From assembly GCA_964494505.1 (NCBI GenBank), contig CAZBRO010000007.1, forward strand, positions 1 to 64,000: DNA of 64,000 bases. Reading direction: 5' to 3'. The translations under genes were made by a program, and so were the position numbers. A model generated the notes under the pieces. The model saw nothing but the letters and a program-made list of their open reading frames with translations. It ran no database searches and was not told where the DNA came from. Numbering within the stretch: position 1 is the stretch's first letter; each line of letters begins with the position of its first letter. Positions 42,940 to 51,296 of this stretch are shown piece by piece. The DNA comes from CAIYRG01 sp964494505 (GTDB taxonomy: Bacteria > Pseudomonadota > Alphaproteobacteria > Micropepsales > Micropepsaceae).

Positions 42940-45855
42940 CTAGTGCGCCTCGTCCCAGTTCTTGCCAGCGCGCGCGTCGACCACCAATGGCACACGCAAT
43001 TGGATCACCGGCAGCGATGCTTTTTCCATCACCGAGCGCGCGACATCGCAAACCTGTTTGGCTTGGCCGTCGGGCGCCTCCAGAACCAGCTCGTCATGGA
43101 CCTGCAGGAGAAGCTGCGCGTCCAGATCGTTCTCCGCGAGCGCAGGGATGAGGCGAACCATCGCGCGGCGGATGATATCGGCCGCCGAACCCTGGATCGG
43201 CGCGTTGATGGCCTGCCGTTCGCCGAACGCCCGCTGGGCGGCGCTTTGGGCCTTCACATCGCGGACATGGATGCGCCGCCCGAAGATCGTCTCGACGTAG
43301 CCGTGCTCGCGCACGAAGGCCTTGGTCGATTCCATGTAGTCGCGAATGCCGGGGAAGCGCTCGAAATATTTCTTGATGTAGGCGTCGGCCTCGCCGCGCG
43401 GGATGCCGAGCTGGTTGGCGAGCCCGAACGCCGAGATGCCGTAGATGATGCCGAAATTGATCGCCTTGGCACGGCGCCGAATCTCCGGGGGCATGTCCTT
43501 GACCGGGACGCCAAACATCTCGGAGGCCGTCATTGCGTGAATGTCGAGCCCATCTGCGAACGCCCGGCGCAACGCCGGCACGTCCGCGATATGGGCGAGA
43601 AGGCGCAGCTCGATCTGGGAATAATCCGCCGACACCAATGAGCGGCCTTCCGGCGCCACGAAGGCGCGGCGGATGCGGCGGCCTTCCTCGGTGCGGATCG
43701 GGATGTTCTGCAGGTTGGGCTCGTTGGATGACAGCCGCCCCGTGGTGGTGGAGCCCAGCGCATAGGACGTATGAACGCGGCCGGTTGCCGCATTCACGTA
43801 GGTGGGAAGGGCGTCCGTGTAGGTCGATTTCAGTTTGGAAAGCTGCCGCCATTCCAGGATGGTCTTGGGCAGATCATGACCGCCCGCGGCGAGTTCTTCC
43901 AGTATGTCGGCGTCCGTCGACCATGCGCCCGTCTTGGTGCGCTTTCCGCCCGGCAGCGAGAACTTGCCGAACAGGATGTCGCCCAATTGCTTGGGCGAAC
44001 CCAAATTGAACGTCTCGCCCGCAAGCTTGCAGCATTCCTGTTCCAGCCGCGCCATCGAAAGCGCGAAATCGTTCGACAGTTTGGCGAGAAAAGGGGGCGC
44101 AATGGCGATGCCGTTGCGCTCCATGCGCGCCAGCACCGAAATCAGCGGGCGCTCGAGGGTCTCGTAGACCGTCATCCGCCGCTCGGCCACAAGGCGCGGC
44201 TTCAGCAGCAGCGAGAGGCGCAGCGCGATGTCGGCGCGTTCGGCGGCGTAGCGTGCGGCCTCTTTCAGCCCCGCCTGTTCGAACGGCACCTTGTCGCGGC
44301 CCTTGCCGATGATGTCGGCGAGCGCAACGGGCTTGTGCTGCAGATGAATCTCGGACAATTCCTCCAGCCCGTGGCCGTGCAGCCCGAGATCGAGCACATA
44401 GGACATCAGCATCGGATCGTCGTAAGCCCGTATCGGCAGACCGCGCTGGGCCAACGTTACGAACGCGAATTTCAGATTGTGCCCGAGCTTGACGATGCTC
44501 TCGTCTTCGAGCGCAGGCGCAAGACGGGCGAGCACATCCTTTTCCGCCAATTGCACGGGCGCCGCGCCGGCCAAGTCCAATTCGCCCGATATGCGGTGTC
44601 CGAGCGGGATGTAACAGGCGGTTCCAGGTGCGGTTGAAAGCGCGATGCCGGTAAGGCGCGTCCGCATGGGATCGATGGAATCGGTTTCGACCGAGAGCGC
44701 GAGCAGTCCGGTTTCGTGGGCGGACGCGATGCAGCGGTCGAGCGCTGCCATATCGGAGATGCAGTCATAGCGGCCATAATCGATCGGACGCAGCAGCGCT
44801 GCGCGATCCGTTACAGCGCCGGGACAGCCTTGGCCCGCGGCAGGAACCGGGGCGGCGGGTTTGGCTTCGGCGCGCACCGTTACGGGTGCCGGGGATGGTT
44901 CGGCTGCTGGCGCGAACGCGTCGGCTTCGTTTACGCCCAATTTCGCGGCGGCCCGGCGCAGCAGACTGGAAAATTCCAGCGACTTCAGGAACGGGATCAG
45001 CTTCGCCGGATCGGGATCGTGGACGGCGAAATTTTCGACCGGCTCATCGAGCGGCACGTCCCTGTCGAGCAGCACCAGGCGCGCCGAAAGCCGCGCCTGC
45101 TCGGCATGTTCGATCAGAGCTTCGCGGCACTTGTTCTGCTTGACCTCGCCCGCGCGGGCCAGCAGCGATTCGAGGTCGCCGAATTCGGCAATCAGTTTGG
45201 CCGCGGTCTTGACCCCGATCCCCGGCACGCCCGGCACATTGTCGATGGAATCTCCAATCAGGGCCTGGACGTCGACCACCTTTTCCGGCGGTACGCCGAA
45301 GCGTTCGATCACCTCAGTTGAACCGATGCGGCGGCTTTTCATCGTGTCCAGCATCTCGACGGCGCCGTCGTCAATGAGCTGCATCAGGTCCTTGTCGGAG
45401 GAGACGATGGTGACCTTGGCGCCGGCTTCGCGCGCCACCCGCGCATAGGTCGCGATCAGATCGTCGGCCTCGTAGCCCTTCTTTTCGACGCAGGCGACCT
45501 CGAAAGCGCGCACGGCATCGCGGGTCAGCGGGAATTGCGGGATGAGATCGTCGGGCGGCGCGGAACGGTTGGCTTTGTATTCCGTGTACATCTCGTTGCG
45601 GAAGGTATGCTGGCCGGCGTCGAAGATCACCGCGAGATGGCTCGGTTTGTCGCCGGCTTTGGTGTCTTCAAGCAGCTTCCACAGCATGTTGCAGAAGCCC
45701 GACACCGCACCCGTCGGAAGCCCGTCCGATTTGCGCGTCAGCGGCGGCAGCGCGTGGTAGGCGCGGAAGATGAAGCCCGAGCCGTCGATCAGGTAGAGAT
45801 GATCGCCCGGCTGAAGCGCGCGGGCTTTCGCAAGCCCCTGGCCAGCGGCGTTCAA
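42940..45855 (-). CDS. polA: DNA polymerase I, proofreading site apparently degenerate
   Basis: 971 residues from a TTG at 45,855 that overlaps the TGA of the preceding gene (TTGA); the frame is open to 45,933 without a better start. The 5'-3' exonuclease domain has YLIDGSGFIFRAYHALPP and GYEADDLIATYAR. The polymerase domain has SADYSQIELRLLAHI, RRRAKAINFGIIYG and LLQVHDELVLEAP. In the central exonuclease domain the metal ligands are changed: LSVETDS where E. coli has FDTETDS (Asp355 to Ser, Glu357 kept), NLKFA for NLKYD (Asp424 to Ala) and YAAERAD for YAAEDAD (Asp501 to Arg). Repair and Okazaki maturation should remain, but not proofreading. Confidence 0.93.
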   Translation of the reverse strand: MNAAGQGLAKARALQPGDHLYLIDGSGFIFRAYHALPPLTRKSDGLPTGAVSGFCNMLWKLLEDTKAGDKPSHLAVIFDAGQHTFRNEMYTEYKANRSAPPDDLIPQFPLTRDAVRAFEVACVEKKGYEADDLIATYARVAREAGAKVTIVSSDKDLMQLIDDGAVEMLDTMKSRRIGSTEVIERFGVPPEKVVDVQALIGDSIDNVPGVPGIGVKTAAKLIAEFGDLESLLARAGEVKQNKCREALIEHAEQARLSARLVLLDRDVPLDEPVENFAVHDPDPAKLIPFLKSLEFSSLLRRAAAKLGVNEADAFAPAAEPSPAPVTVRAEAKPAAPVPAAGQGCPGAVTDRAALLRPIDYGRYDCISDMAALDRCIASAHETGLLALSVETDSIDPMRTRLTGIALSTAPGTACYIPLGHRISGELDLAGAAPVQLAEKDVLARLAPALEDESIVKLGHNLKFAFVTLAQRGLPIRAYDDPMLMSYVLDLGLHGHGLEELSEIHLQHKPVALADIIGKGRDKVPFEQAGLKEAARYAAERADIALRLSLLLKPRLVAERRMTVYETLERPLISVLARMERNGIAIAPPFLAKLSNDFALSMARLEQECCKLAGETFNLGSPKQLGDILFGKFSLPGGKRTKTGAWSTDADILEELAAGGHDLPKTILEWRQLSKLKSTYTDALPTYVNAATGRVHTSYALGSTTTGRLSSNEPNLQNIPIRTEEGRRIRRAFVAPEGRSLVSADYSQIELRLLAHIADVPALRRAFADGLDIHAMTASEMFGVPVKDMPPEIRRRAKAINFGIIYGISAFGLANQLGIPRGEADAYIKKYFERFPGIRDYMESTKAFVREHGYVETIFGRRIHVRDVKAQSAAQRAFGERQAINAPIQGSAADIIRRAMVRLIPALAENDLDAQLLLQVHDELVLEAPDGQAKQVCDVARSVMEKASLPVIQLRVPLVVDARAGKNWDEAH

Positions 45856-46055
45856 TGCGCCCCGGCCTCGCCCTTCTCCCGGGCTTCGGCCGCTTCCTTG
45901 CTGAGGACGAAGCGCCGGTCGCAATAACCGCACTCGACGAAACCCTCGTCTCCCATTTCGAGATAGACCTTGGGATGGCCGAGCGCGCCCTCGCCCCCGT
46001 CGCAGGCGACGCGGGTATGATTCACGATGACGGTTTCGGGCGCTTCGATGCTCAT
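45852..46055 (-). CDS. Zinc-finger CHCC-type protein (NDUFS6-like)
   Basis: 67 residues. The core ALGHPKVYLEMGDEGFVECGYCDRRFVL holds His, Cys and Cys of a zf-CHCC domain, related to the zinc-binding NDUFS6 accessory subunit of complex I. An earlier Cys (VACDGG, residue 18) completes the set. The stop overlaps the proposed polA start. Alphaproteobacterial homologues are widespread; association with complex I is known for the mitochondrial relative only. Confidence 0.82.
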   Translation of the reverse strand: MSIEAPETVIVNHTRVACDGGEGALGHPKVYLEMGDEGFVECGYCDRRFVLSKEAAEAREKGEAGAH

Positions 46056-46118
46056 GGGTCTCGCAAGGTTGACGGGCTGCGGATCATAGCGGGCGAACCG
46101 CCCGCCGCAACCCCGCTC

Positions 46119-46448
46119 TCATGGACCGGTCTGGTTGGCGGGCGGGATTGGCGGCGGAAGCCGGTATCGTTCACGGCGGGGCGCGGCGAGCATCCCGAGT
46201 ATCGCACCCGGAACCCCAAGCACCGCCCAGCCCGGCCAGGACAGAATGGTGGCGAAGATCGGCGCCAGCGCGGGCGTCAGGCGCTGCGCCGCCCAGGCAT
46301 GGGCGTCCATGCCGAAGAGCGCCAGGATCCCATCCAGCGAGCGGATCACGGTCATGCCCTTGGCTTCGAGCGTGCTCACCACATCGGCGCCCAACAGCAT
46401 CAGCGCGAGCACAAGGAGAACAAGACCGATAAGCCGAAAGATCACCAT
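46119..46448 (-). CDS. Small two-TM membrane protein of unknown function
   Basis: 109 residues. An N-terminal membrane segment (RLIGLVLLVLALMLLGADVV) and a second near residues 62-88 (FATILSWPGWAVLGVPGAIL) frame a short soluble stretch. A basic Pro-rich tail follows. No family is recognised. It lies between the zinc-finger gene and vapC on the same strand. Confidence 0.65.
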   Translation of the reverse strand: MVIFRLIGLVLLVLALMLLGADVVSTLEAKGMTVIRSLDGILALFGMDAHAWAAQRLTPALAPIFATILSWPGWAVLGVPGAILGMLAAPRRERYRLPPPIPPANQTGP

Positions 46449-46468
46449 TTCCCGATCCGCTTCAGCTC

Positions 46469-46849
46469 TCAGGCCCGAATGACCGGGACTTCGTACAGGT
46501 CGAATACTTTATCTCGGGTCATGAGCACCAAGTCTTCCGCGCGTGCCTGGGCTGCCAGCATCCGATCGAAAGGGTCAGAGTGATGCGCAGGGAGGTTTGC
46601 AGCCATCTCTGCATGTGCAAAAGTCACCGACAGACGATATGCGTTGCCGCGATCGAGGAATTTCGCCAAAGCATCCATGTCGAAGCGAAGCCGCTGCAAT
46701 GCGCGCTTTATTCCAAGTTCCCACCAGCTTGCTGCACTGACGAAAAGCTCATTCTCGGTCAACTCGAGTTTGTCCAGCGCTTCTGCTCTGAGCGCACGGG
46801 GATTCGCCAGCCACCACAGGATGACGTGGGAATCCAACAGAAGTTTCAC
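46469..46849 (-). CDS. VapC-family PIN-domain toxin
   Basis: 126 residues from a GTG at 46,849 that overlaps the antitoxin TGA (GTGA), so the pair is coupled. The PIN domain has the first acidic residue in KLLLDSHVILWWLAN, the conserved Glu in SAASWWELGIKRAL, and HHSDPFDRMLAAQA followed by LVLMTRDKVFDLY with the later acidic ligands. VapC toxins are Mg-dependent ribonucleases that cut initiator tRNA, rRNA or other RNAs. The target here is unknown. Confidence 0.9.
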   Translation of the reverse strand: MKLLLDSHVILWWLANPRALRAEALDKLELTENELFVSAASWWELGIKRALQRLRFDMDALAKFLDRGNAYRLSVTFAHAEMAANLPAHHSDPFDRMLAAQARAEDLVLMTRDKVFDLYEVPVIRA

Positions 46850-47103
46850 GGTTTCTCCCCACGAAAGGCGGCAAGAATATCTTCGGGCAGCGGATCGTCG
46901 AAATCCGGTCCGATCCATATCTTTCCCTTCATCACACCGGCGAGCTTACGGCGCTTTGTGCGGGCGACGCGGCTTTTGATGGGCACCAATTTCGCAACCG
47001 GCTTGCCGGCCCGGGCGATGACCACTTCTTCGCCCGCCTCAACCTCGGCAATGAGACTGGACAGATTTGTCTTGGCTTCGTGGATATTGACGGTCTTGTC
47101 CAT
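46846..47103 (-). CDS. Phd/YefM-type antitoxin partner of VapC
   Basis: 85 residues. The N-terminal Phd/YefM fold has VNIHEAKTNLSSLIAEVEAG and EEVVIARAGKPVAKLVPI. The C-terminal tail (KLAGVMKGKIWIGPDFDDPL) is the part that usually covers the toxin. It precedes vapC with a 4-bp overlap. Such antitoxins repress their own operon, and the tandem palindrome 12 bp upstream of the ATG is the obvious operator. Confidence 0.9.
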   Translation of the reverse strand: MDKTVNIHEAKTNLSSLIAEVEAGEEVVIARAGKPVAKLVPIKSRVARTKRRKLAGVMKGKIWIGPDFDDPLPEDILAAFRGEKP

Positions 47104-47114
47104 GCTCCATGTCG

Positions 47115-47134
47115 CTTAGCTAAGCTTAGCTAAG
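47115..47134. promoter_or_regulatory. Tandem palindromic operator of the vapBC module
   Basis: Two adjacent copies of the perfect 10-bp palindrome CTTAGCTAAG (47,115-47,124 and 47,125-47,134), starting 12 bp upstream of the antitoxin ATG. The arrangement suits cooperative binding of antitoxin dimers. Confidence 0.7.
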
Positions 47135-47163
47135 GTAAGGGTGTGAACCGCATTCGTCAAGAA

Positions 47164-47195
47164 AACGCCCGGGAAACATCTGTCTCCCGGGCGTT
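47164..47195 (-). terminator. Rho-independent terminator of pnp
   Basis: AACGCCCGGGA (47,164-47,174) and TCCCGGGCGTT (47,185-47,195) form a perfect 11-pair stem with a ten-base loop. On the minus strand it is followed by TTTTCTTG. It lies 22 bp after the pnp stop. Confidence 0.85.
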
Positions 47196-47216
47196 CTCAT
47201 GGGTATCGATGAAGCC

Positions 47217-49361
47217 TCAGCCGGCCTGCTGCTGATCGCCTTCGGCTCCCTGCTTCTTGCTCAAATCCTCGCCGGTCGCCTGATCCACCGCCTTCATGGA
47301 AAGCCGCACCTTGCCGCGGTCGTCCATGCCGATCAGCTTCACTTTGACCACGTCGCCTTCCTTGACGACGTCGTTCACCTTGGCGACGCGCTTGGAGGCG
47401 AGCTCGGAAATGTGCACCAGACCGTCGCGAGGCCCGAAGAAATTCACGAAGGCGCCGAAATCCATGATCTTGACGACCTTGCCTTCGTAGATTTCGCCGA
47501 TTTCGGGTTCGGCCACGATCGATTTGATCCACTTCAGCGCTGCCTTGATCGACTCGCCGTCGGCGCTCGCCACCTTGATGGTGCCGTCGTCCTGGATGTC
47601 GATCTTGGCACCCGTCTTCTCGACGATCTCGCGGATCACCTTGCCGCCCGACCCGATCACTTCGCGGATCTTGTCGGTCGGGATCTTGATCGTCTCGATA
47701 CGCGGCGCATGCTCGCCAAGCTCGGAGCGAGCGGTGGTGATGGCCTTGCCCATTTCGCCCAGGATGTGCAGGCGCCCATCCTTGGCCTGACCGAGCGCGA
47801 CCTTCATGATCTCTTCGGTGATGCCGGTGATCTTGATGTCCATCTGCAGCGAGGTGACGCCCGTTTCGGTGCCTGCCACCTTGAAGTCCATGTCGCCCAG
47901 ATGATCTTCGTCGCCCAGGATGTCGGAGAGCACCGCGAACTTGTCGCCCTCCTTGATCAGGCCCATCGCGATGCCCGCAACCGCCCGCTTCAGCGGCACG
48001 CCCGCATCCATCAGCGCAAGCGACGAGCCGCACACCGTGGCCATGGAGGACGAGCCGTTGGATTCGGTGATCTCGGACACCACGCGGATGGTGTAGGGGA
48101 ACGTCGTCTTGTCGGGCAGCAGCGGATGGACGGCCCGCCAGGCGAGTTTGCCGTGACCGATTTCGCGGCGTCCGGCACCCGTCATGCGGCCGACTTCACC
48201 CACCGAATAGGGCGGAAAATTGTAATGCAGCATGAAGTGCTGCTTGTAGGTGCCTTCGAGCGAATCGATGAACTGCTCGTCTTCGCCGGTGCCGAGCGTC
48301 GCCACCACGAGGCCTTGCGTCTCCCCGCGGGTGAAGAGCGCGCTGCCATGGGCGCGCGGCAGCACGCCCACTTCGCACACGATGGGACGCACCGTTTTCA
48401 GATCGCGCCCATCGATGCGCATGCCCGTCTCGATGACGGCGCTGCGCATCACGCGGCTCTCCAGCTCCTTGAACAGCTTGCCGAAGAGGCCCGACGGAAT
48501 CTTGCCTTCCTCTTCGCCGACGAGAGAAGCGGCCGCTTCGGTCTTGATGGCATCGATGCGCTCGTGCCGGGAGCCCTTTGCCGCAATCTGGTAGGCGTCC
48601 TTGAGATCGCTTTCCGCATGACGCGACAGAAGCGCGAGTTCGGCTTCATATTCGGCCGTGTGAACATCGCGCGGTTCCTTGGCGGCCTTCTCGGCCAGCC
48701 GGATGATCGCGTCGACCACCTTTTGCATCTCGCGGTGGCCGAACATCACGGCGCCGAGCATGACCTCTTCGGTCAGTTCCTTGGCCTCCGATTCGACCAT
48801 CAGCACGGCGTCGGCCGTTCCCGCCACCACCAGATCGAGATCGGAATTCACCATCTCGTCGATCTGCGGGTTGAGCTTGTATTCGCCGCCGATATAGCCG
48901 ACGCGCGCCGCCCCGATCGGGCCCATGAAGGGAATGCCCGAAAGCGTGAGGGCGGCTGACGAGGCCACCAGCGCGACGATGTCGGGCTCGTTTTCCAGAT
49001 CGTGAGAGAGCACCGTCACGATGACCTGGGTCTCGTTGCGGTAGCCCGGGACGAAGAGCGGACGGATCGGACGGTCGATGAGCCGCGAGATCAGCGTCTC
49101 GCGCTCGGTCGGGCGCCCTTCCCGCTTGAAATAGCCGCCCGGAATCTTTCCCGCGGCATAGAACTTTTCCTGGTAATTGACCGTCAGGGGAAAGAAATCG
49201 ATCCCCGGCTTGGGCTCGGTCATGCCCACTGCGGTGGCGAGCACCACAGTCTCTCCGTAGGTCGCCCAGACTGCGCCATCTGCCTGGCGCGCGACCCGTC
49301 CTGTTTCAAGAACGAGCTTGCGCCCGCCCCAGTCGATTTCCTCGCGATGAATGTTGAACAT
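47217..49361 (-). CDS. pnp: Polyribonucleotide nucleotidyltransferase (PNPase)
   Basis: 714 residues, full length. Two RNase PH domains include DRPIRPLFVPGYRNETQVIV and MTGAGRREIGHGKLAWRA. The phosphorolytic core has MDIKITGITEEIMKVAL. The C-terminus has a KH domain (IREVIGSGGKVIREIVEKTG) and an S1 domain (GEIYEGKVVKIMDFGAFVNF). It degrades RNA 3' to 5' with phosphate, often within a degradosome. It follows rpsO as in most proteobacteria. Confidence 0.97.
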   Translation of the reverse strand: MFNIHREEIDWGGRKLVLETGRVARQADGAVWATYGETVVLATAVGMTEPKPGIDFFPLTVNYQEKFYAAGKIPGGYFKREGRPTERETLISRLIDRPIRPLFVPGYRNETQVIVTVLSHDLENEPDIVALVASSAALTLSGIPFMGPIGAARVGYIGGEYKLNPQIDEMVNSDLDLVVAGTADAVLMVESEAKELTEEVMLGAVMFGHREMQKVVDAIIRLAEKAAKEPRDVHTAEYEAELALLSRHAESDLKDAYQIAAKGSRHERIDAIKTEAAASLVGEEEGKIPSGLFGKLFKELESRVMRSAVIETGMRIDGRDLKTVRPIVCEVGVLPRAHGSALFTRGETQGLVVATLGTGEDEQFIDSLEGTYKQHFMLHYNFPPYSVGEVGRMTGAGRREIGHGKLAWRAVHPLLPDKTTFPYTIRVVSEITESNGSSSMATVCGSSLALMDAGVPLKRAVAGIAMGLIKEGDKFAVLSDILGDEDHLGDMDFKVAGTETGVTSLQMDIKITGITEEIMKVALGQAKDGRLHILGEMGKAITTARSELGEHAPRIETIKIPTDKIREVIGSGGKVIREIVEKTGAKIDIQDDGTIKVASADGESIKAALKWIKSIVAEPEIGEIYEGKVVKIMDFGAFVNFFGPRDGLVHISELASKRVAKVNDVVKEGDVVKVKLIGMDDRGKVRLSMKAVDQATGEDLSKKQGAEGDQQQAG

Positions 49362-49529
49362 TAGACTTTTCCTTCTTTCCCGTGGCCGGATTGCCGCGGG
49401 CCTTCCTTGCTGTTGTAGTCAAGAAAACTTGTGCACTCGGGCGCGCGCTTCCGCGCGACCGCGGCGCAGAGGCCGGACGCTGCCGGTTCGTAAGCACGGC
49501 GAATGTGAGCCCGATGTGCGGGAGAGGCG

Positions 49530-49799
49530 TCAGCGGCGCAGGCCCAGACGCTGGATGAGCGACTGATAGCGCGCTTCGTCCTTCGCCTTGACATAGTCAA
49601 GCAACCGGCGGCGCTGCGATACCATTTTGATCAGCCCGCGGCGCGAATGGTTGTCCTTGCTGTGGGTCTTGAAGTGCTCCGTCAAATTGGCGATCCGCTC
49701 CGAGAGCACCGCCACCTGGACTTCGGGCGAACCCGTATCGCCCTCGCGCGCACCATATTGCGCGATGACTTCCTTCTTGCGTTCAGTCGTTACCGACAT
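49530..49799 (-). CDS. rpsO: Small-subunit ribosomal protein uS15
   Basis: 89 residues from the ATG at 49,799; the frame extends to 49,844 but the conserved protein starts MSVTTERKKEVIAQYGAREG. DTGSPEVQVAVLSERIANLT and HSRRGLIKMVSQRRRLLDY are the family signature. It binds 16S rRNA in the central domain early in assembly. It sits between truB and pnp, a standard order. The 168 bp between rpsO and pnp holds no gene. Confidence 0.97.
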   Translation of the reverse strand: MSVTTERKKEVIAQYGAREGDTGSPEVQVAVLSERIANLTEHFKTHSKDNHSRRGLIKMVSQRRRLLDYVKAKDEARYQSLIQRLGLRR

Positions 49800-49827
49800 C
49801 GTCCAATCCTGTTCCCGGCACCAAGGC

Positions 49828-50796
49828 TCAAGCGCCTGATCCAAAAGTGAAGACCCTGAACGGCCTCAACTCTCCTTCCGCCACTTCGGCGAGCGCTACC
49901 GGCTCGCCTTTGGCGGTCGCAAGAAAGACCGTCAAACCGTGAATATCCGTACCCGCTTCGGTGTGCCCGGCCTGCTGTTCCATGAGCCTTGCAAAGTGCG
50001 GCGCACGGATGAGGATGGGGTTACCGCTACGGAGACGAACCGAATCCGGCTCCGTCACGGCCAACGCCGGGATGCCGTCCAGCGCGGTCGCGATGGGCCG
50101 CAAATGCTCCAAAGCGGCCGGACTATGGCCGAAAGCCTCCAGCGATTCCAGAGAAATCGCGGTTTGGATGGAAAAAGGCCCGACTCGCAAGCGCCTGAGT
50201 TCCGTCACGTGCCCGACTGTGCCCAGGGCAAGAGCCAGATCGCGTACCCAGGCGCGGATATAGGAACCTTTGCCGCATTCGACCTCGAAGACGGCATGAT
50301 CGGCATCGGGCATGTCCATAAGGCGAGCATCGTGGATCTGGATGGGGCGGGCTTCGAGCGTGACCGTTTCACCTTCGCGCGCGAGATCATAGGCCCGCTC
50401 GCCATCCACCTTGATGGCCGAATAATCGGGCGGCACCTGCATGATTTCGCCAATGAATTTCGGGAGTTGCGCGAGAATCTGCTCGCGCGTCGGACGCACT
50501 TCCGAGGTGGCGGTGACGCGGCCTTCCGAATCGTCCGTGTCGCGCGTCTCCCCCCAGCGGGCGGTGAAGCGGTAGAGCTTCTCGCCCTCCATCGCATAAG
50601 GCACCGTCTTGGTGGCCTCGCCGAGCGCGATGGCGAGCACCCCGGTGGCCAGGGGATCGAGGGTGCCCGCGTGCCCGGCCTTTGCCGCGTCGAACAGCCG
50701 GCGCACCCGTGTCACCGCGTGGGTCGAGGTCATGCCGGAAGGCTTGTCCAGCACCACCCAGCCATGGATGGGCGAACCTTTGCGTTTGCGGCCCAT
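49828..50796 (-). CDS. truB: tRNA pseudouridine(55) synthase
   Basis: 322 residues. HGWVVLDKPSGMTSTHAVTR opens the domain, and the catalytic Asp lies in GHAGTLDPLATGVLAIALG. RFTARWGETRDTDDSEGRV and GKGSYIRAWVRDLALALG follow, then a C-terminal PUA-like part. It converts U55 in the T-loop of tRNAs to pseudouridine. It begins directly after the rbfA stop, so the two are probably coupled. Confidence 0.96.
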   Translation of the reverse strand: MGRKRKGSPIHGWVVLDKPSGMTSTHAVTRVRRLFDAAKAGHAGTLDPLATGVLAIALGEATKTVPYAMEGEKLYRFTARWGETRDTDDSEGRVTATSEVRPTREQILAQLPKFIGEIMQVPPDYSAIKVDGERAYDLAREGETVTLEARPIQIHDARLMDMPDADHAVFEVECGKGSYIRAWVRDLALALGTVGHVTELRRLRVGPFSIQTAISLESLEAFGHSPAALEHLRPIATALDGIPALAVTEPDSVRLRSGNPILIRAPHFARLMEQQAGHTEAGTDIHGLTVFLATAKGEPVALAEVAEGELRPFRVFTFGSGA

Positions 50797-51216
50797 CTAG
50801 TCCTCGGATTCGCCGGACTGGGACTTGAGATCGCGCGCCACCCGTTCGGATTGCAACAGCCTCTCGATGCGCTCCGCTTCGGCAAAGGATGTATCTTCGA
50901 CGAAGCGCAGCTCCGGCGTGAATTTCAGCTCAATAGCGTGGCCCAGTTCGCCGCGCAGGAAGCCGCGGTGGCGGTTGAGCGCGCCGATGACGGTTTGGGC
51001 ATTTTGGCCGCCGAGCGGTTCGACAAAGACTGTCGCGTGGCGCATGTCGGGCGAGGGCTTCACTTCGGTCACGGTCACGGAGACGCCGATCAGCTCGGGG
51101 TCGCGGATTTCGTTGACGCGCAGGATGTCGGACAGCGCATGGCGCAGCAGTTCGCCGACCCGCAATTGGCGTTGCGATGGACCCCTGGAATGCGATTGGC
51201 TGGAGCGGCGATTCAT
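50797..51216 (-). CDS. rbfA: Ribosome-binding factor A
   Basis: 139 residues. The single KH-like domain runs from RQLRVGELLRHALSDIL through SVTVTEVKPSPDMRHATVFV to ELKFTPELRFVEDTSFAEAE, with a short acidic tail. It assists maturation of the 16S rRNA 5' end and is classically induced in the cold. It lies between infB and truB in the conserved translation block. Confidence 0.96.
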   Translation of the reverse strand: MNRRSSQSHSRGPSQRQLRVGELLRHALSDILRVNEIRDPELIGVSVTVTEVKPSPDMRHATVFVEPLGGQNAQTVIGALNRHRGFLRGELGHAIELKFTPELRFVEDTSFAEAERIERLLQSERVARDLKSQSGESED

Positions 51217-51296
51217 GGTTGTCCCGCGAATGGCGAATAACGAGTAGCGAATGGCATCGTGTCAATTATTCGCGATTTGCCGGTCCCTATTCGCCT

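Noticed and set aside
45856..45933. Longer polA start at 45,933
   Set aside because: The extra residues (RLLRPALRPQQGSGRSPGEG) are unlike PolA N-termini and would overlap most of the zinc-finger gene's 3' end; the TTGA overlap start is preferred.
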